This document shows positions 19,430 through 29,900 of a DNA stretch of 64,000 nucleotides, in pieces. Numbering within the stretch: position 1 is the first letter of the stretch; each line of letters begins with the position of its first letter. The notes beneath the pieces were generated by a model that saw only the letters and a program-made list of their open reading frames with translations, ran no database searches and was not told the origin of the DNA. A program made the translations under genes and the position numbers. Source of the DNA: SAR86 cluster bacterium AG-422-O05 (GTDB lineage Bacteria; Pseudomonadota; Gammaproteobacteria; Magnimaribacterales; D2472); contig QCMW01000001.1 in the NCBI GenBank assembly GCA_003213495.1, positions 496,001 to 560,000 on the forward strand, in the 5' to 3' direction.

Positions 19430-20993
19430 CTATTCCTTTAACAACTTCAAACAATTTATGTTTTTCGGATTCAAAAAACTCCACATACTTATTTTGCATC
19501 TCAGCATATTCTTTTTCAATCTTGTCTGCCCATTGTGTTAAATTTTGCTCAGATTCTTGATCACTCATCAGTTCAGAACTCAAAGCAGGATAATTTTGCT
19601 CGAATGTTTTTATAAAACTAGCATCTACAGCTATTTCAAAATATGCTGGTGCTGGCTCTGTTCTGAATTTAATATTTTGTCTTCTATACATATCAATGCC
19701 AGAAATTAAGGCTTGCTCTAAGCTATCTCTGAAAGTGTCATAGCGACTAGACATAGTTTGCAGCTCATCAATCATGAATTTCCATGCTTCATTGGCATGA
19801 AGTCTTTCTTCATTTCTACGTGTTAGTTTATTATGTTGACTGTGTTCAATTTGAGTGAAAAGTTGAGTATCTTCGAGCTTAATTTTTTCAACTCTTTTCT
19901 CAGCAGCATGTCTTTTTTTACCAAGTTCTCCATACCCTGGAATAGGATCTTTAAAAAAGTAAGCATCAATGAGAGATAAAAATGCAAAAAAGAAGCCAAC
20001 TAACATTAAAAAAGCTCCACCAAAAGTAATACTTCCCATATTATCAAAAGGCATCACAGCTTCTTTTATCGCAGCATCGGTTAACGCCTGAGCCGCAATT
20101 GGATCCATTTGAAGGTCGGCTAATTCTGATAATGCCCTAAATACACCCATCATTGAGTTTATGTAAACTAGTAAAAATGCATACAAGATAAAACTAATTA
20201 TATATACAATTTTTGGCTTACTTGCTCCAACTGGGTTAAAAAAATGAGTTAAAACCAAAATACCAACAGCAAAAGATAGACCAACATTTATAGAGGAAAG
20301 CATAAACGATACAACTATTGCTTCACCGCCACCTACAGCCTTAGCAAGACCAGATATATTTAAACCAACCTCAGTAAAAAATAAGGCAAAAGGCACACAT
20401 ATTTTCAAAAACTGAAAGATTTTGTCATGAACTTGAGGCTGTCTACCAGCTATTAGGTTATTTTGAATCTTAAATTGTCTTACAGCATCTCTTGCTTCAC
20501 GCCTTTGTTTGACTGCCTGACTAACTCTTAATTTGTAACTTTCTAGTTTGGCATTCCATGATGCCACCATTTTATTAAATTCTTGCTGATAGCCATTACT
20601 TTTGACATCTCTTTTGTATTCTCTGAAAGCATCTTGCACATCTTTACTTGAGTCTTTCATTTTAAATCTGCCTATTCTCATCAGCTCGTTATTGTAGTGA
20701 TTCTTCACATAGTCTTTTATATCACCTTCGGTAGCACAAAGTTTTTGCGCTGATGATGATGGAGAATTATTTGATCCTTCATTTCTACCTTTGCTACCTG
20801 GTTTTTGATTTTTTTCTAAGATTGAGAAGATAATCGGATTCCAATATCTATCTGCAAAGCCAGAAGGCATCTTAAGTGGCTTATATTGCTCCCCCACATT
20901 ATTTTTTTCAGCAAAAAAAACCGTGTAAAGCACTATGGCTATTGCCATCATAAGTATGGCAAACATTATTAAATAACTTATATTGCTTAACAT
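19413..20993 (-). CDS. Polytopic membrane protein of unknown function with long coiled-coil C terminus
   Basis: About five hydrophobic segments and long charged helices; 17-nt overlap with the downstream vWA-like gene. Confidence 0.7.
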   Translation of the reverse strand: MLSNISYLIMFAILMMAIAIVLYTVFFAEKNNVGEQYKPLKMPSGFADRYWNPIIFSILEKNQKPGSKGRNEGSNNSPSSSAQKLCATEGDIKDYVKNHYNNELMRIGRFKMKDSSKDVQDAFREYKRDVKSNGYQQEFNKMVASWNAKLESYKLRVSQAVKQRREARDAVRQFKIQNNLIAGRQPQVHDKIFQFLKICVPFALFFTEVGLNISGLAKAVGGGEAIVVSFMLSSINVGLSFAVGILVLTHFFNPVGASKPKIVYIISFILYAFLLVYINSMMGVFRALSELADLQMDPIAAQALTDAAIKEAVMPFDNMGSITFGGAFLMLVGFFFAFLSLIDAYFFKDPIPGYGELGKKRHAAEKRVEKIKLEDTQLFTQIEHSQHNKLTRRNEERLHANEAWKFMIDELQTMSSRYDTFRDSLEQALISGIDMYRRQNIKFRTEPAPAYFEIAVDASFIKTFEQNYPALSSELMSDQESEQNLTQWADKIEKEYAEMQNKYVEFFESEKHKLFEVVKGIDDGDD

Positions 20994-21145
20994 TACATAT
21001 CCCCAGTAACTTTAGAAACAACCATAAAATAAATAAAATAATATAAAAATTGTTTCTTATAATTTTCCGAACCTGAAATTATATACTTATATAAGGGGTA
21101 AGGTCTAATAATTACACATTATCTTCGGTTAGAAATATTGTGATA

Positions 21146-21166
21146 ATATACCCCCCATGGGTATAT
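21146..21166. promoter_or_regulatory. Candidate CsoR-family operator
   Basis: Perfect inverted repeat ATATACCC-CCCAT-GGGTATAT with A/T-rich flanks and C/G tract; the operon encodes a CsoR-family repressor. Confidence 0.6.
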
Positions 21167-21753
21167 ATATTAAAATATTCTTTATCTTTTTATTGGTTTC
21201 GAATACTGAAGCTAGACCTATCTCTTATTCTGGTGGTCATACTCTTATGCATTTCAATGATAATATGAAAGAGTCAATTTACTATCATTACTCACCCAGT
21301 TTCAAATATTCCATTGGTGTTGAAGAGCTAAATAATAAAATTTTTGATCGCTCTGAGACTAATCTAAGATTTACTTATCTTGTAAACAGAAAAAATACAA
21401 AAAATTCTCAAAGAAATTTTTATTTTCAGTCCGCAGTTTCTACAAAAAACAGTAATTTTATTTATGGCGTTCATGGTGACTGGGAAACTAGACGTTATTT
21501 TATTGGATTTGACTATAAAGAAATTAAAAACATAATAGATTATACGGATAAGCATATTCAGCTGGGCTTTGCCCCATATTTAGGTGCATATGGAGATTTA
21601 CATACTTGGTTAATGTTAAAAACAAAAAAAAATTCATTAAGCAAGAAACAAATTACATACCCAGTGGTGAAATTCTTTAAAGGTAACGTCCTGCTAGAAT
21701 TGGGCTACGACAAGAAAACAGATTGGGATATTCATTTAATGTACAGATTTTAG
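21157..21753 (+). CDS. Predicted exported/outer-membrane beta-barrel-like protein
   Basis: Signal peptide, beta-rich alternation, C-terminal ...HLMYRF; first gene of metal operon. Confidence 0.65.
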   Translation: MGIYIKIFFIFLLVSNTEARPISYSGGHTLMHFNDNMKESIYYHYSPSFKYSIGVEELNNKIFDRSETNLRFTYLVNRKNTKNSQRNFYFQSAVSTKNSNFIYGVHGDWETRRYFIGFDYKEIKNIIDYTDKHIQLGFAPYLGAYGDLHTWLMLKTKKNSLSKKQITYPVVKFFKGNVLLELGYDKKTDWDIHLMYRF

Positions 21754-21762
21754 GATAAACAT

Positions 21763-22158
21763 ATGATTAGATTATTATTTATTACTATATTTTCGATTAA
21801 TTTGATTTCTTCTGACGAAGATCATCATATGCATCAAAATTCTCATAATCATTATGTTTATGTTCAAGGAGAAAAATTAGAGGTTGATCAAGATCGTTTC
21901 AAAAGCTTTCTTGATGGGCTCAGTAACTCTCAAGTAGCTGTTGTTAATGTAAATGGCATGGTGTGTGATTTTTGTGCTCGAGGTATTGAAAAGACTTTTG
22001 TGAAAGACAAAGCTGTTAAAAGAATTGATGTTGACCTTGAAAGAGGTAAGGTATTAATTGCCTATACAAAAGAGAAAGAAATTGATTTTGATGAAATCAA
22101 AAGCAAAATCCTAGCAAATGGACAAAATGCAATTGATTTTTCAATTTTAAACATTTGA
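21763..22158 (+). CDS. Exported heavy-metal-associated (HMA/MerP-like) domain protein
   Basis: Signal peptide, His-rich segment, VNVNGMVCDFCARGIEKTFVKDKAVKRIDVDLERGKVLI. Confidence 0.85.
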   Translation: MIRLLFITIFSINLISSDEDHHMHQNSHNHYVYVQGEKLEVDQDRFKSFLDGLSNSQVAVVNVNGMVCDFCARGIEKTFVKDKAVKRIDVDLERGKVLIAYTKEKEIDFDEIKSKILANGQNAIDFSILNI

Positions 22159-22168
22159 TAATAATTAC

Positions 22169-22534
22169 ATGCAAGACAAAACTGCTAATTTTTTCTCGCT
22201 ATTTGCTTCTTCATCAACACTTATATGTTGTGCCTTACCAGCAATTTTTGTTTCAATTGGAGCTGGAGCAACCTTTGCAAGTCTAATAACATCTTTTCCT
22301 TTGCTTATAACCCTTTCAAAATATAAGCTTTATATAACTTTTTTCGCTTTAATAACGATAGCGATAGCGGGTTATTTTAATTACAAAACATATTATATGC
22401 CTTGTCCTGCAGACCCTGAATTAGGCAGAATGTGTTTACAGACAAGAAGACGTTCTAGAATTGTCTATTATATATCTGTAACTATATTTGTTTTTGCCAC
22501 TGTATTTACCTATATCATCCCACAAATAATTTGA
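22169..22534 (+). CDS. MerT-like small metal transport membrane protein
   Basis: TM1 CC pair (STLICCALPAIFVSIG), CPADPELGRMC loop, 3-4 TM. Confidence 0.72.
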   Translation: MQDKTANFFSLFASSSTLICCALPAIFVSIGAGATFASLITSFPLLITLSKYKLYITFFALITIAIAGYFNYKTYYMPCPADPELGRMCLQTRRRSRIVYYISVTIFVFATVFTYIIPQII

Positions 22535-22797
22535 TTATGAGTCATCCATGTCACAGAGATAAAATTGCAAATATTAGGCGAATAAAAGGTCAATTAGAGG
22601 GCATTGAGCGAATGATAAATGAAGAAAAATACTGCATAGATATACTTAATCAAATGAAAGCTATCAAAAATGCGTTGACTTCTGTTGAGGCTAAGATTTT
22701 AGAAACTCATCTCAAAGAGTGCGTTAAGGATTCTCTTGATACAGCACAAGATAATCAAGCCAAAATAGATGAAATTATCAATGTCTTAAAAAGATGA
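22531..22797 (+). CDS. CsoR/RcnR/FrmR-family metal-sensing repressor
   Basis: RIKGQLEGIERMINEEKYCIDILNQMKAIKNALTSVEAKILETHLKEC; C33-H58-C62 spacing matches Cu(I)-CsoR. Confidence 0.9.
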   Translation: MIMSHPCHRDKIANIRRIKGQLEGIERMINEEKYCIDILNQMKAIKNALTSVEAKILETHLKECVKDSLDTAQDNQAKIDEIINVLKR

Positions 22798-23453
22798 AAT
22801 TAATTGTCAGAAATATACACAAATATTTAAGTTTTTTTATCTCTGTTCAATTACTTTTATGGACAGTGTCAGGAATTTATTTTGCTTTTAACAAGATTGA
22901 GCTTGTAAGAGGGGAGCAATATCGTTTAACTAATTTTTCAGATATTAATTTAGGAGAAATAGAGTTTGATATTCCAAAAACCTCAAATCTTGAAATAAAA
23001 AAACGACTAGATAAAACAATCTTAATTTTATCTTCTGACTCAGGAAGCTTTTATCTAAACTCAGATGGAACTCCTTTAGATAAAATCTCTTCTGAAATGG
23101 GAATGCTTTTAGTACAACAAAACACAACATTAACCCCCATAGAGGCAGAAGAAATCACATCTTCAAAAAAAGGTTCAGAATATAGAGGAAGAACCTTGCC
23201 TTTGATGAAAGTAATATCCAAGAATGAAAAAGATAAACTTATAAATGTATATTTAAATGTTTACTCTGGTGAAGTCACTGCAATTCGATCAATGCAATGG
23301 AAGATTTGGGATTTAATGTGGGGATTTCATATTATGGATTGGCAGGAAAGAGATAATATAGATAATCTTTTCTTAAAAATCTTTTCAATTCTTGCGCTAG
23401 TCAGTTCAATATCAGGAATTTTGTTATTTTTTAAGATTGACTTCAAAAAGTAA
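22794..23453 (+). CDS. PepSY-domain/PepSY-associated TM protein
   Basis: IHKYLSFFISVQLLLWTVSGIYFAFNKIELVRGEQYR; C-terminal TM. Confidence 0.75.
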   Translation: MKLIVRNIHKYLSFFISVQLLLWTVSGIYFAFNKIELVRGEQYRLTNFSDINLGEIEFDIPKTSNLEIKKRLDKTILILSSDSGSFYLNSDGTPLDKISSEMGMLLVQQNTTLTPIEAEEITSSKKGSEYRGRTLPLMKVISKNEKDKLINVYLNVYSGEVTAIRSMQWKIWDLMWGFHIMDWQERDNIDNLFLKIFSILALVSSISGILLFFKIDFKK

Positions 23454-23575
23454 TTGAATTTTTTGAATATAACCCCATATAAATAAGTGTAAAGAAAGAA
23501 ATATATTCCTTATTTCAGATTCCGTTACTCACCTCAACTCACCTAATTTTGGGTGTGTTATTTATGGAGAAAAAT

Positions 23576-23878
23576 ATGCAAGTATTTAAATGTGAATTTA
23601 ATCATCCTAGTGGAAAAATTAATCATAATGTTCATTGTGATTGGGATGACCAAGGTAACTTACATTTTTGTGAACATGATCTTGGAAAGGGCGTTAAAGA
23701 ATTTTGGGGAACTGACGAATACGAATATTTCATGATGATTCCTCAAAAAGATGTAGCAAAATTTATTCTTTGTTCTTTCTGGAAAGGATTTACTTTTGAA
23801 GAAAGATTTACAGTCGCAGAACTAAGAAAATTATGTGACGAGTATAAAATTGATTATCAGACAGATAATTGGATTTAA
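23576..23878 (+). CDS. Hypothetical protein flanking the tRNA-Phe island
   Basis: ORF with GGAG upstream of ATG 23576; Trp/aromatic-rich soluble sequence. Confidence 0.6.
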   Translation: MQVFKCEFNHPSGKINHNVHCDWDDQGNLHFCEHDLGKGVKEFWGTDEYEYFMMIPQKDVAKFILCSFWKGFTFEERFTVAELRKLCDEYKIDYQTDNWI

Positions 23879-23888
23879 TTTATATTAA

Positions 23889-23934
23889 TGGTGCCCAGAG
23901 GTGGGATCGAACCACCGACACAAGGATTTTCAGT
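23889..23934 (-). repeat. Partial tRNA-Phe duplicate (distal attachment-site-like repeat)
   Basis: 46 bp identical to 30147-30192, the 3' part of tRNA-Phe including CCA; lacks the 5' half. Confidence 0.92.
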
Positions 23935-23982
23935 TCTTGACTCGAGAATAGAAACCCTATAACAGTGCATGTTTCAGAGGTT

Positions 23983-24047
23983 ACTGTTCAAAATACTGTT
24001 CAAAATTAATCTTATTTTGAAACAATTTTGTATGAATATTGAACAGT
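23983..24047. repeat. Left-end iterons of the hsd island (ACTGTTCAAAAT x2 in tandem plus inverted and degenerate copies)
   Basis: ACTGTTCAAAAT at 23983-23994 and 23995-24006; TTGAACAGT at 24039-24047; ATTTTGAA at 24014-24021. Confidence 0.85.
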
Positions 24048-24082
24048 TATTTATATATTTTGAGTAACTGGCATAATAAGGT

Positions 24083-25642
24083 ATGTCAAAAAATAACGCA
24101 GATTTTAAACAAACTCTTTGGAAGACAGCAGACTCACTTCGTGCTCAGATGGATGCTGCTGAATATAAACATATTGTTTTAGGTCTTATCTTTCTCAAAT
24201 ATATTTCCGACTCCTTCACAGAACAAAAAGAAAAAATCAAAGAGATGGTTACCAACCCTGACTCTGATTTTTTTATCAGTGAAAACTTATCAGACATCAA
24301 TGAACAAGATCTAGAGGATAGAGACTACTACACACAAGATAACGTTTTCTGGGTTCCGGAGTCTGCCAGATGGGAAACACTCAGAGATCAAGCAAAGCAA
24401 CCAGATATTGGTGCCATTATTGATCGCGCAATGGGAGATATAGAATCTGAAAACCAATCACTGAGAGGAAAACTTGATAAACGTTTTGGTAGAACTCAAC
24501 TATCAGAAGGTAAATTGGGTGAACTTATTGATCTTATCTCAACCATAGGATTTTCAGACGATCAAAAAGCAGGAGACATGTTAGGAGAGGTCTATGAATA
24601 CTTCTTGGGTCAATTTGCATCTGCAGAGGGCAAGAAAGGAGGGCAGTTCTATACACCAAGACATGTTGTTAAAACTCTAGTTGCAGTTCTCTCACCACAT
24701 AAGGGCAGAGTCTATGATCCATGTTGCGGTTCAGGCGGAATGTTTGTGCAAAGTGAAGAGTTTGTAAGATCTCATGGTGGAAGACGGGATGACATTTCTA
24801 TTTATGGACAAGAAAGCAATCCAACCACTTGGAGATTGGCAGCAATGAACTTAGCAATAAGGGGTTTTGCAGCAGATCTAGGTAAAGAACCTGGCGATAC
24901 CTTTGCAAAAGACCAACATCCAGATACTAAATTTGATTACGTTATTGCCAATCCACCTTTTAATATCTCTGATTGGGGTGGAGAGAAATACGAAGACGAT
25001 CCTCGTTGGATTTATGGTAGACCTCCAGTGGGTAATGCCAATTATGCATGGTTACAACATATGTTATGGAAACTAAGACCAGGTGGACAAGCAGGGGTGG
25101 TGCTGGCAAATGGTTCCATGAGTTCAACTACTTCCGGTGAAGGTGAGATCAGAGAGGCAATGATCAAAGGTGATGTGGTTGAAGTGATGATTGCACTTCC
25201 AGGACAATTATTCTTAAACACTCAAATTCCTGTTTGTTTGTGGTTTTTAACAAATGATAAAACTGCAAATGGTAGAAATAGAAAAAATGAAACCCTTTTC
25301 ATAGATGCAAGAAACCTTGGAACTATGGAAACAAGAGTTCTTAAAGTTTTAACAGATGAAGATATTAAGAAAGTTCAGGATACAGTTTCTTCTTGGAGAA
25401 CTGGAGATGGATATGAAGACATTGAAGGTTATTGCAAAAGTTCAACTACTGAAGAAATTGAAAAGAATAGTTTTGTCTTAACCCCTGGAAGATATGTTGG
25501 TTTTGCAGAGGAAGATGACGATGGGATCCCCTTTGAAGAAAAGATGAAAATATTAAAACAATCACTTGATAAGTTAAGAGATGAATCTAACCAACTAGAT
25601 ATTAAATTAAAAGAAAACTTGTCAAAAATTGGATATGAATAA
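24083..25642 (+). CDS. hsdM: Type I restriction-modification system DNA methyltransferase subunit
   Basis: LWKTADSLRAQMDAAEYKHIVLGLIFLKYISD, GQFYTPRHVV, DPCCGSGGMF, NPPF. Confidence 0.97.
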   Translation: MSKNNADFKQTLWKTADSLRAQMDAAEYKHIVLGLIFLKYISDSFTEQKEKIKEMVTNPDSDFFISENLSDINEQDLEDRDYYTQDNVFWVPESARWETLRDQAKQPDIGAIIDRAMGDIESENQSLRGKLDKRFGRTQLSEGKLGELIDLISTIGFSDDQKAGDMLGEVYEYFLGQFASAEGKKGGQFYTPRHVVKTLVAVLSPHKGRVYDPCCGSGGMFVQSEEFVRSHGGRRDDISIYGQESNPTTWRLAAMNLAIRGFAADLGKEPGDTFAKDQHPDTKFDYVIANPPFNISDWGGEKYEDDPRWIYGRPPVGNANYAWLQHMLWKLRPGGQAGVVLANGSMSSTTSGEGEIREAMIKGDVVEVMIALPGQLFLNTQIPVCLWFLTNDKTANGRNRKNETLFIDARNLGTMETRVLKVLTDEDIKKVQDTVSSWRTGDGYEDIEGYCKSSTTEEIEKNSFVLTPGRYVGFAEEDDDGIPFEEKMKILKQSLDKLRDESNQLDIKLKENLSKIGYE

Positions 25643-26942
25643 CTGGAATCAAGTTTCTCTTCAAGAAGTTTGTAAAATTACGAGAGGTGCTTCACCTCGT
25701 CCAATAAAAGACTGGATTACTGAAGACCTAAAAGGAATACCATGGGTAAAAATTAGTGATGCAACAGCATCTAAAACAAGATTTATAAAACATACTTCAG
25801 AAAGGATCAAACAAGAAGGCATATCAAAGAGTGTTTCAGTTGTTCCAGGTGATTTGATAGTCTCAAATAGTGCAACACCCGGTCTTCCAAAATTTATGGA
25901 TATTAATGCTTGTATTCACGACGGATGGTTATTGATTAGAGAATTTGAAGGCATTGATAAAGAGTTTTTATATTATCTATTAATTAATGATAGAAAATAT
26001 TTGGTTTCTCAGGGGACTGGAACAGTTTTTACAAATCTAAAGACCGATATTTTAAAAAATCACATTATTCAACTACCAACTATTAATGTTCAAAAAACCA
26101 TTGCAAGTTTTTTATCAAAATTAGATTCAAAAATAGAACTCAATCAAAAAATGAATGAAACTCTTGAAGAGATTGTAAAGACACTCTTTAAATCTTGGTT
26201 TATAGACTTTGATCCAGTAAGAGCAAAAGCAGAAGGAAGACCTACAGGACTATCAAAAGAAATAAGTGATTTATTTCCTGATTCTTTTGAAGATTCTGAG
26301 TTGGGTGAGATACCTGAGGGATTTAAAGTTGATAGTGTAGATAACCAATATGATATTTCTATTGGCAAAACACCACCAAGGAAAGAACCTCAGTGGTTTT
26401 CTGAGAACCAACAAGATATTCCATGGGCATCCATTAAAGATATGGGTGATACAGGTGTATACATCAATAAAACTTCAGAGTTTTTAACTAACGAAGCAAT
26501 AGAAAAATTTAATATTCGTGTGATACCAAAAAATAATGTCATTCTTAGTTTTAAATTGACAGTAGGAAGAGTTTCAATTCTTCAAAAAGATATGTGCACA
26601 AATGAAGCAATAGCACACTTTGTTCCAAAGGATAATGATCTAAGTAAGGTTTTTACTTATTGCTTATTAAAATCAATAAGGTATGAATCTCTATCCAGCA
26701 CCTCCTCTATAGCAACCGCAGTTAATTCAAAGATCATTAAAGCAATGAAGTGCATTTTTCCTAGTAAAGCACTTTTAATTGCATTTAATGAGTTTTGTCA
26801 TCCCATTTATAAAAAAATTGAAACAAATACTAATGAAATTGAAACACTATTATCTCTTAGAGATGCTTTGTTACCAAAACTAATATCTGGAGAATTAAAG
26901 ATTCCAGACGCAGAGAATTTCGTTGATGAGGTAGGTATCTAA
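25629..26942 (+). CDS. hsdS: Type I restriction-modification specificity subunit
   Basis: Two target-recognition domains and central conserved region LFKSWFIDFDPVRAKAEGRPTGL; C-terminal RDALLPKLISGEL. Confidence 0.96.
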   Translation: MDMNNWNQVSLQEVCKITRGASPRPIKDWITEDLKGIPWVKISDATASKTRFIKHTSERIKQEGISKSVSVVPGDLIVSNSATPGLPKFMDINACIHDGWLLIREFEGIDKEFLYYLLINDRKYLVSQGTGTVFTNLKTDILKNHIIQLPTINVQKTIASFLSKLDSKIELNQKMNETLEEIVKTLFKSWFIDFDPVRAKAEGRPTGLSKEISDLFPDSFEDSELGEIPEGFKVDSVDNQYDISIGKTPPRKEPQWFSENQQDIPWASIKDMGDTGVYINKTSEFLTNEAIEKFNIRVIPKNNVILSFKLTVGRVSILQKDMCTNEAIAHFVPKDNDLSKVFTYCLLKSIRYESLSSTSSIATAVNSKIIKAMKCIFPSKALLIAFNEFCHPIYKKIETNTNEIETLLSLRDALLPKLISGELKIPDAENFVDEVGI

Positions 26943-29900
26943 TGTCTTTAATTACTGAAGAACAAGTTGAACTACAAAGTATAGAGTGGTTTAAGGAACT
27001 TGGATATCAGTATAAAGATGGTTATGACATTGCTCCTGAGGGAGTAAATCCTGAAAGGGATGATTTTAGAAAAGTTATTCTTGAAGAAAGACTTAAGTCA
27101 GCACTTATTAGAATAAATCCTGATATTCCTAATCAGACTATTCAAAATTCTATACCTCAAATATTAAATCCTAATATTCCAGGATTGCTTAACTGCAATC
27201 GTGAGATACATAAGTGGGTTACAAAAGGATTAAAAGTATCTTTCATGGAAGACAATCAGGAGGTTGGAAGACAACTTAAGTTAATAGACTTTGAAAGCAT
27301 TGATAACAACGATTGGTTAGTTGTAAATCAGTTTGAGATACAAGGTGATCAAAGACTTAGAAGACCTGATGTTTTGGTTTTTGTAAATGGATTGCCTTTG
27401 GGAGTTATTGAACTCAAGAATCCTGCAGATGAAAAAGCAGATATATGGTCTGCCTATAATCAATTGCAAACTTATAAAGAAAATATACCCGATTTATTTA
27501 ATACCAATGGAGTATTAGTTATCTCTGATGGTATTCAGGCAAGAATGGGTTCTTTAACTGCACCGCAAGAAAGATTCATGAGGTGGAGAACTATAGATGG
27601 TGAGACCACAGATCCTTTAGGCGCTTATCAAGATTTAGAAACCCTAATAAGAGGACTTTTTGACAAAGAGACTTTCCTAAACTTTATTAGATACTTTTGT
27701 ATTTTTGAAGACGATAAAACTATTATTAAAAAGGTTGCTGGATATCATCAGTTTTATGCAGTCCAAAAAGCACTTGAGAAAGTAGTTGAAGCATCGCAAG
27801 TTGATGGTAGTAAGAAAGGTGGTGTTGTTTGGCATACGCAAGGAGCAGGTAAGAGTATTGAAATGACTTGTCTTGCGGGAAGAATTATTTCTGAACCAAG
27901 ACTAGGCAATCCTACTATTGTCATGGTCACTGATAGACAAGATTTAGACGGACAACTCTTTGGAGTATTCAATGATTCAGGAGAATTATTAGGAGAAGCA
28001 CCAAAACAAGCAGAGACGATTAAAGAACTTAAAGACTTACTTGCAGACAGACCTTCAGGTGGAATTATTTTTACCACTATTCAGAAATTTAAACCTGAGA
28101 AAGGTGAAGACAAGTTCCCTGTCTTAACTGATAGACATAATGTTATTGTCATGTGTGATGAGGCACACAGAACTCAATATGGATTTAAGGGAGTTGTTGA
28201 TCAGAAAACAGGACAGATCAAATATGGTCTTGCTCGTGCTTTAAGAGATGGACTTCCCAATGCGACATTTCTTGCCTTCACTGGAACTCCAATATCTCAA
28301 GATGATAGAGATACTCAGGCAGTTTTTGGAGAGTATGTTGATGTCTATGATATTCAACAGGCAGTGGAAGATGGTGCAACAGTTCCAATCTACTTTGAAT
28401 CAAGATTAGCAAAAATTGAGATAGACGAATCTAAATTACCTACTATCGATGATGAAGTTGAAGACATCTTTGAGGATGGTATAGAAAGTGATGAACAACA
28501 AGAGAAAGCAAAATCTAAATGGTCACAAATTGAAGCATTGGTTGGTGCACAACCAAGATTAAAAGAAGTTGCAGAAGACCTTATTCAGCACTTTGAGACT
28601 CGACAAAAGACTCAACCTGGTAAAGCAATGATAGTTGGAATGAGTAGAGACATCTGTGCAAGACTTTACGATGAGTTAATCAAAATCAAACCAGAGTGGG
28701 ATAGTGAAGATCACAGATCTGGAGCAGTTAAAGTGGTTATGACTGCATCTGCAAGTGATGAAGAACATTTACAAAAACATCACACCTCAAAACAACAGAA
28801 GAAAGATTTAGAAAAACGATTTAAAGATCCATCTGATGAACTGCAAATAGTTATTGTCAGAGACATGTGGTTAACAGGATTTGATGCTCCTTGTTTGTCA
28901 ACTATGTATGTTGATAAACCCATGCAAGGTGCAAACTTGGCACAAGCAATAGCAAGAGTAAACAGAGTCTTTGCCGATAAACCAGGTGGTCTAATCGTTG
29001 ATTACATAGGAATTGCTCCTCAATTAAAAGAAGCACTAGCAACTTACAGTGCAAGCAAAGGAAGAGGCAAACCAACCATAGATGCTAGTGAGGCATTAAA
29101 AATTCTGGAAGAAAAGTTATCGGTGGCACGTGACTTGTTACATCCAGTTGATTGGTCTGATTATAAAACCAAAGCATTGCAACTTTTACCAGAATGTATT
29201 GATCATGTTTTGGAATTAGAAGATGGCAGGAAAAGATATTGTGATGTTGTCTTACAAATGACAAAAGCATTTGCATTATGTGGTGCAATGGATGAGGCAT
29301 TAATTTTTTCAGAAGAGGTAGCATTCCATCAGGCAGTCAGAGCACCTTTGATAAAAACTAACAGAAAGGGTGGAAGAGGAGAGTTTAAAGATACTGATTT
29401 TGAACTTAAACAACTTGTTTCAGAATCTCTTGTTTCTGGAGGTGTTTCAGATATCTTCCAAATTGCAGGTCTTGAATCTCCAGATATATCTATTCTTTCT
29501 GATGAATTTTTAAAAGAAGTGCAAAACATTAAACATAAAAATATTGCAGTTGAATTATTAGAAAAACTTCTTAACGATGAAGTGAAATCAAAATTTAGAA
29601 CAAATGTAGTAAAACAAAGAAAATTTAGTGATCTTCTTCAGAATGCGTTATCAAAATATCAAAACAGATCTATTGAAGCAGCACAGGTAATTGCAGAACT
29701 AATTGAGATGGCAAAAGAGTTTAAAAATGACATAGAGAAATCTAATTCCTTGAATTTAAACTCTGCTGAAAATGCTTTTTATGATGCTTTATCGAATAAC
29801 AAATCTGCAGAGGAGTTGATGGGAGAAGAGGTCTTAGTTCAAATTTCTAGAGAGATTGCAGAAAAGTTAAGAAAAAATGTCACAGTTGACTGGTCAGTAA

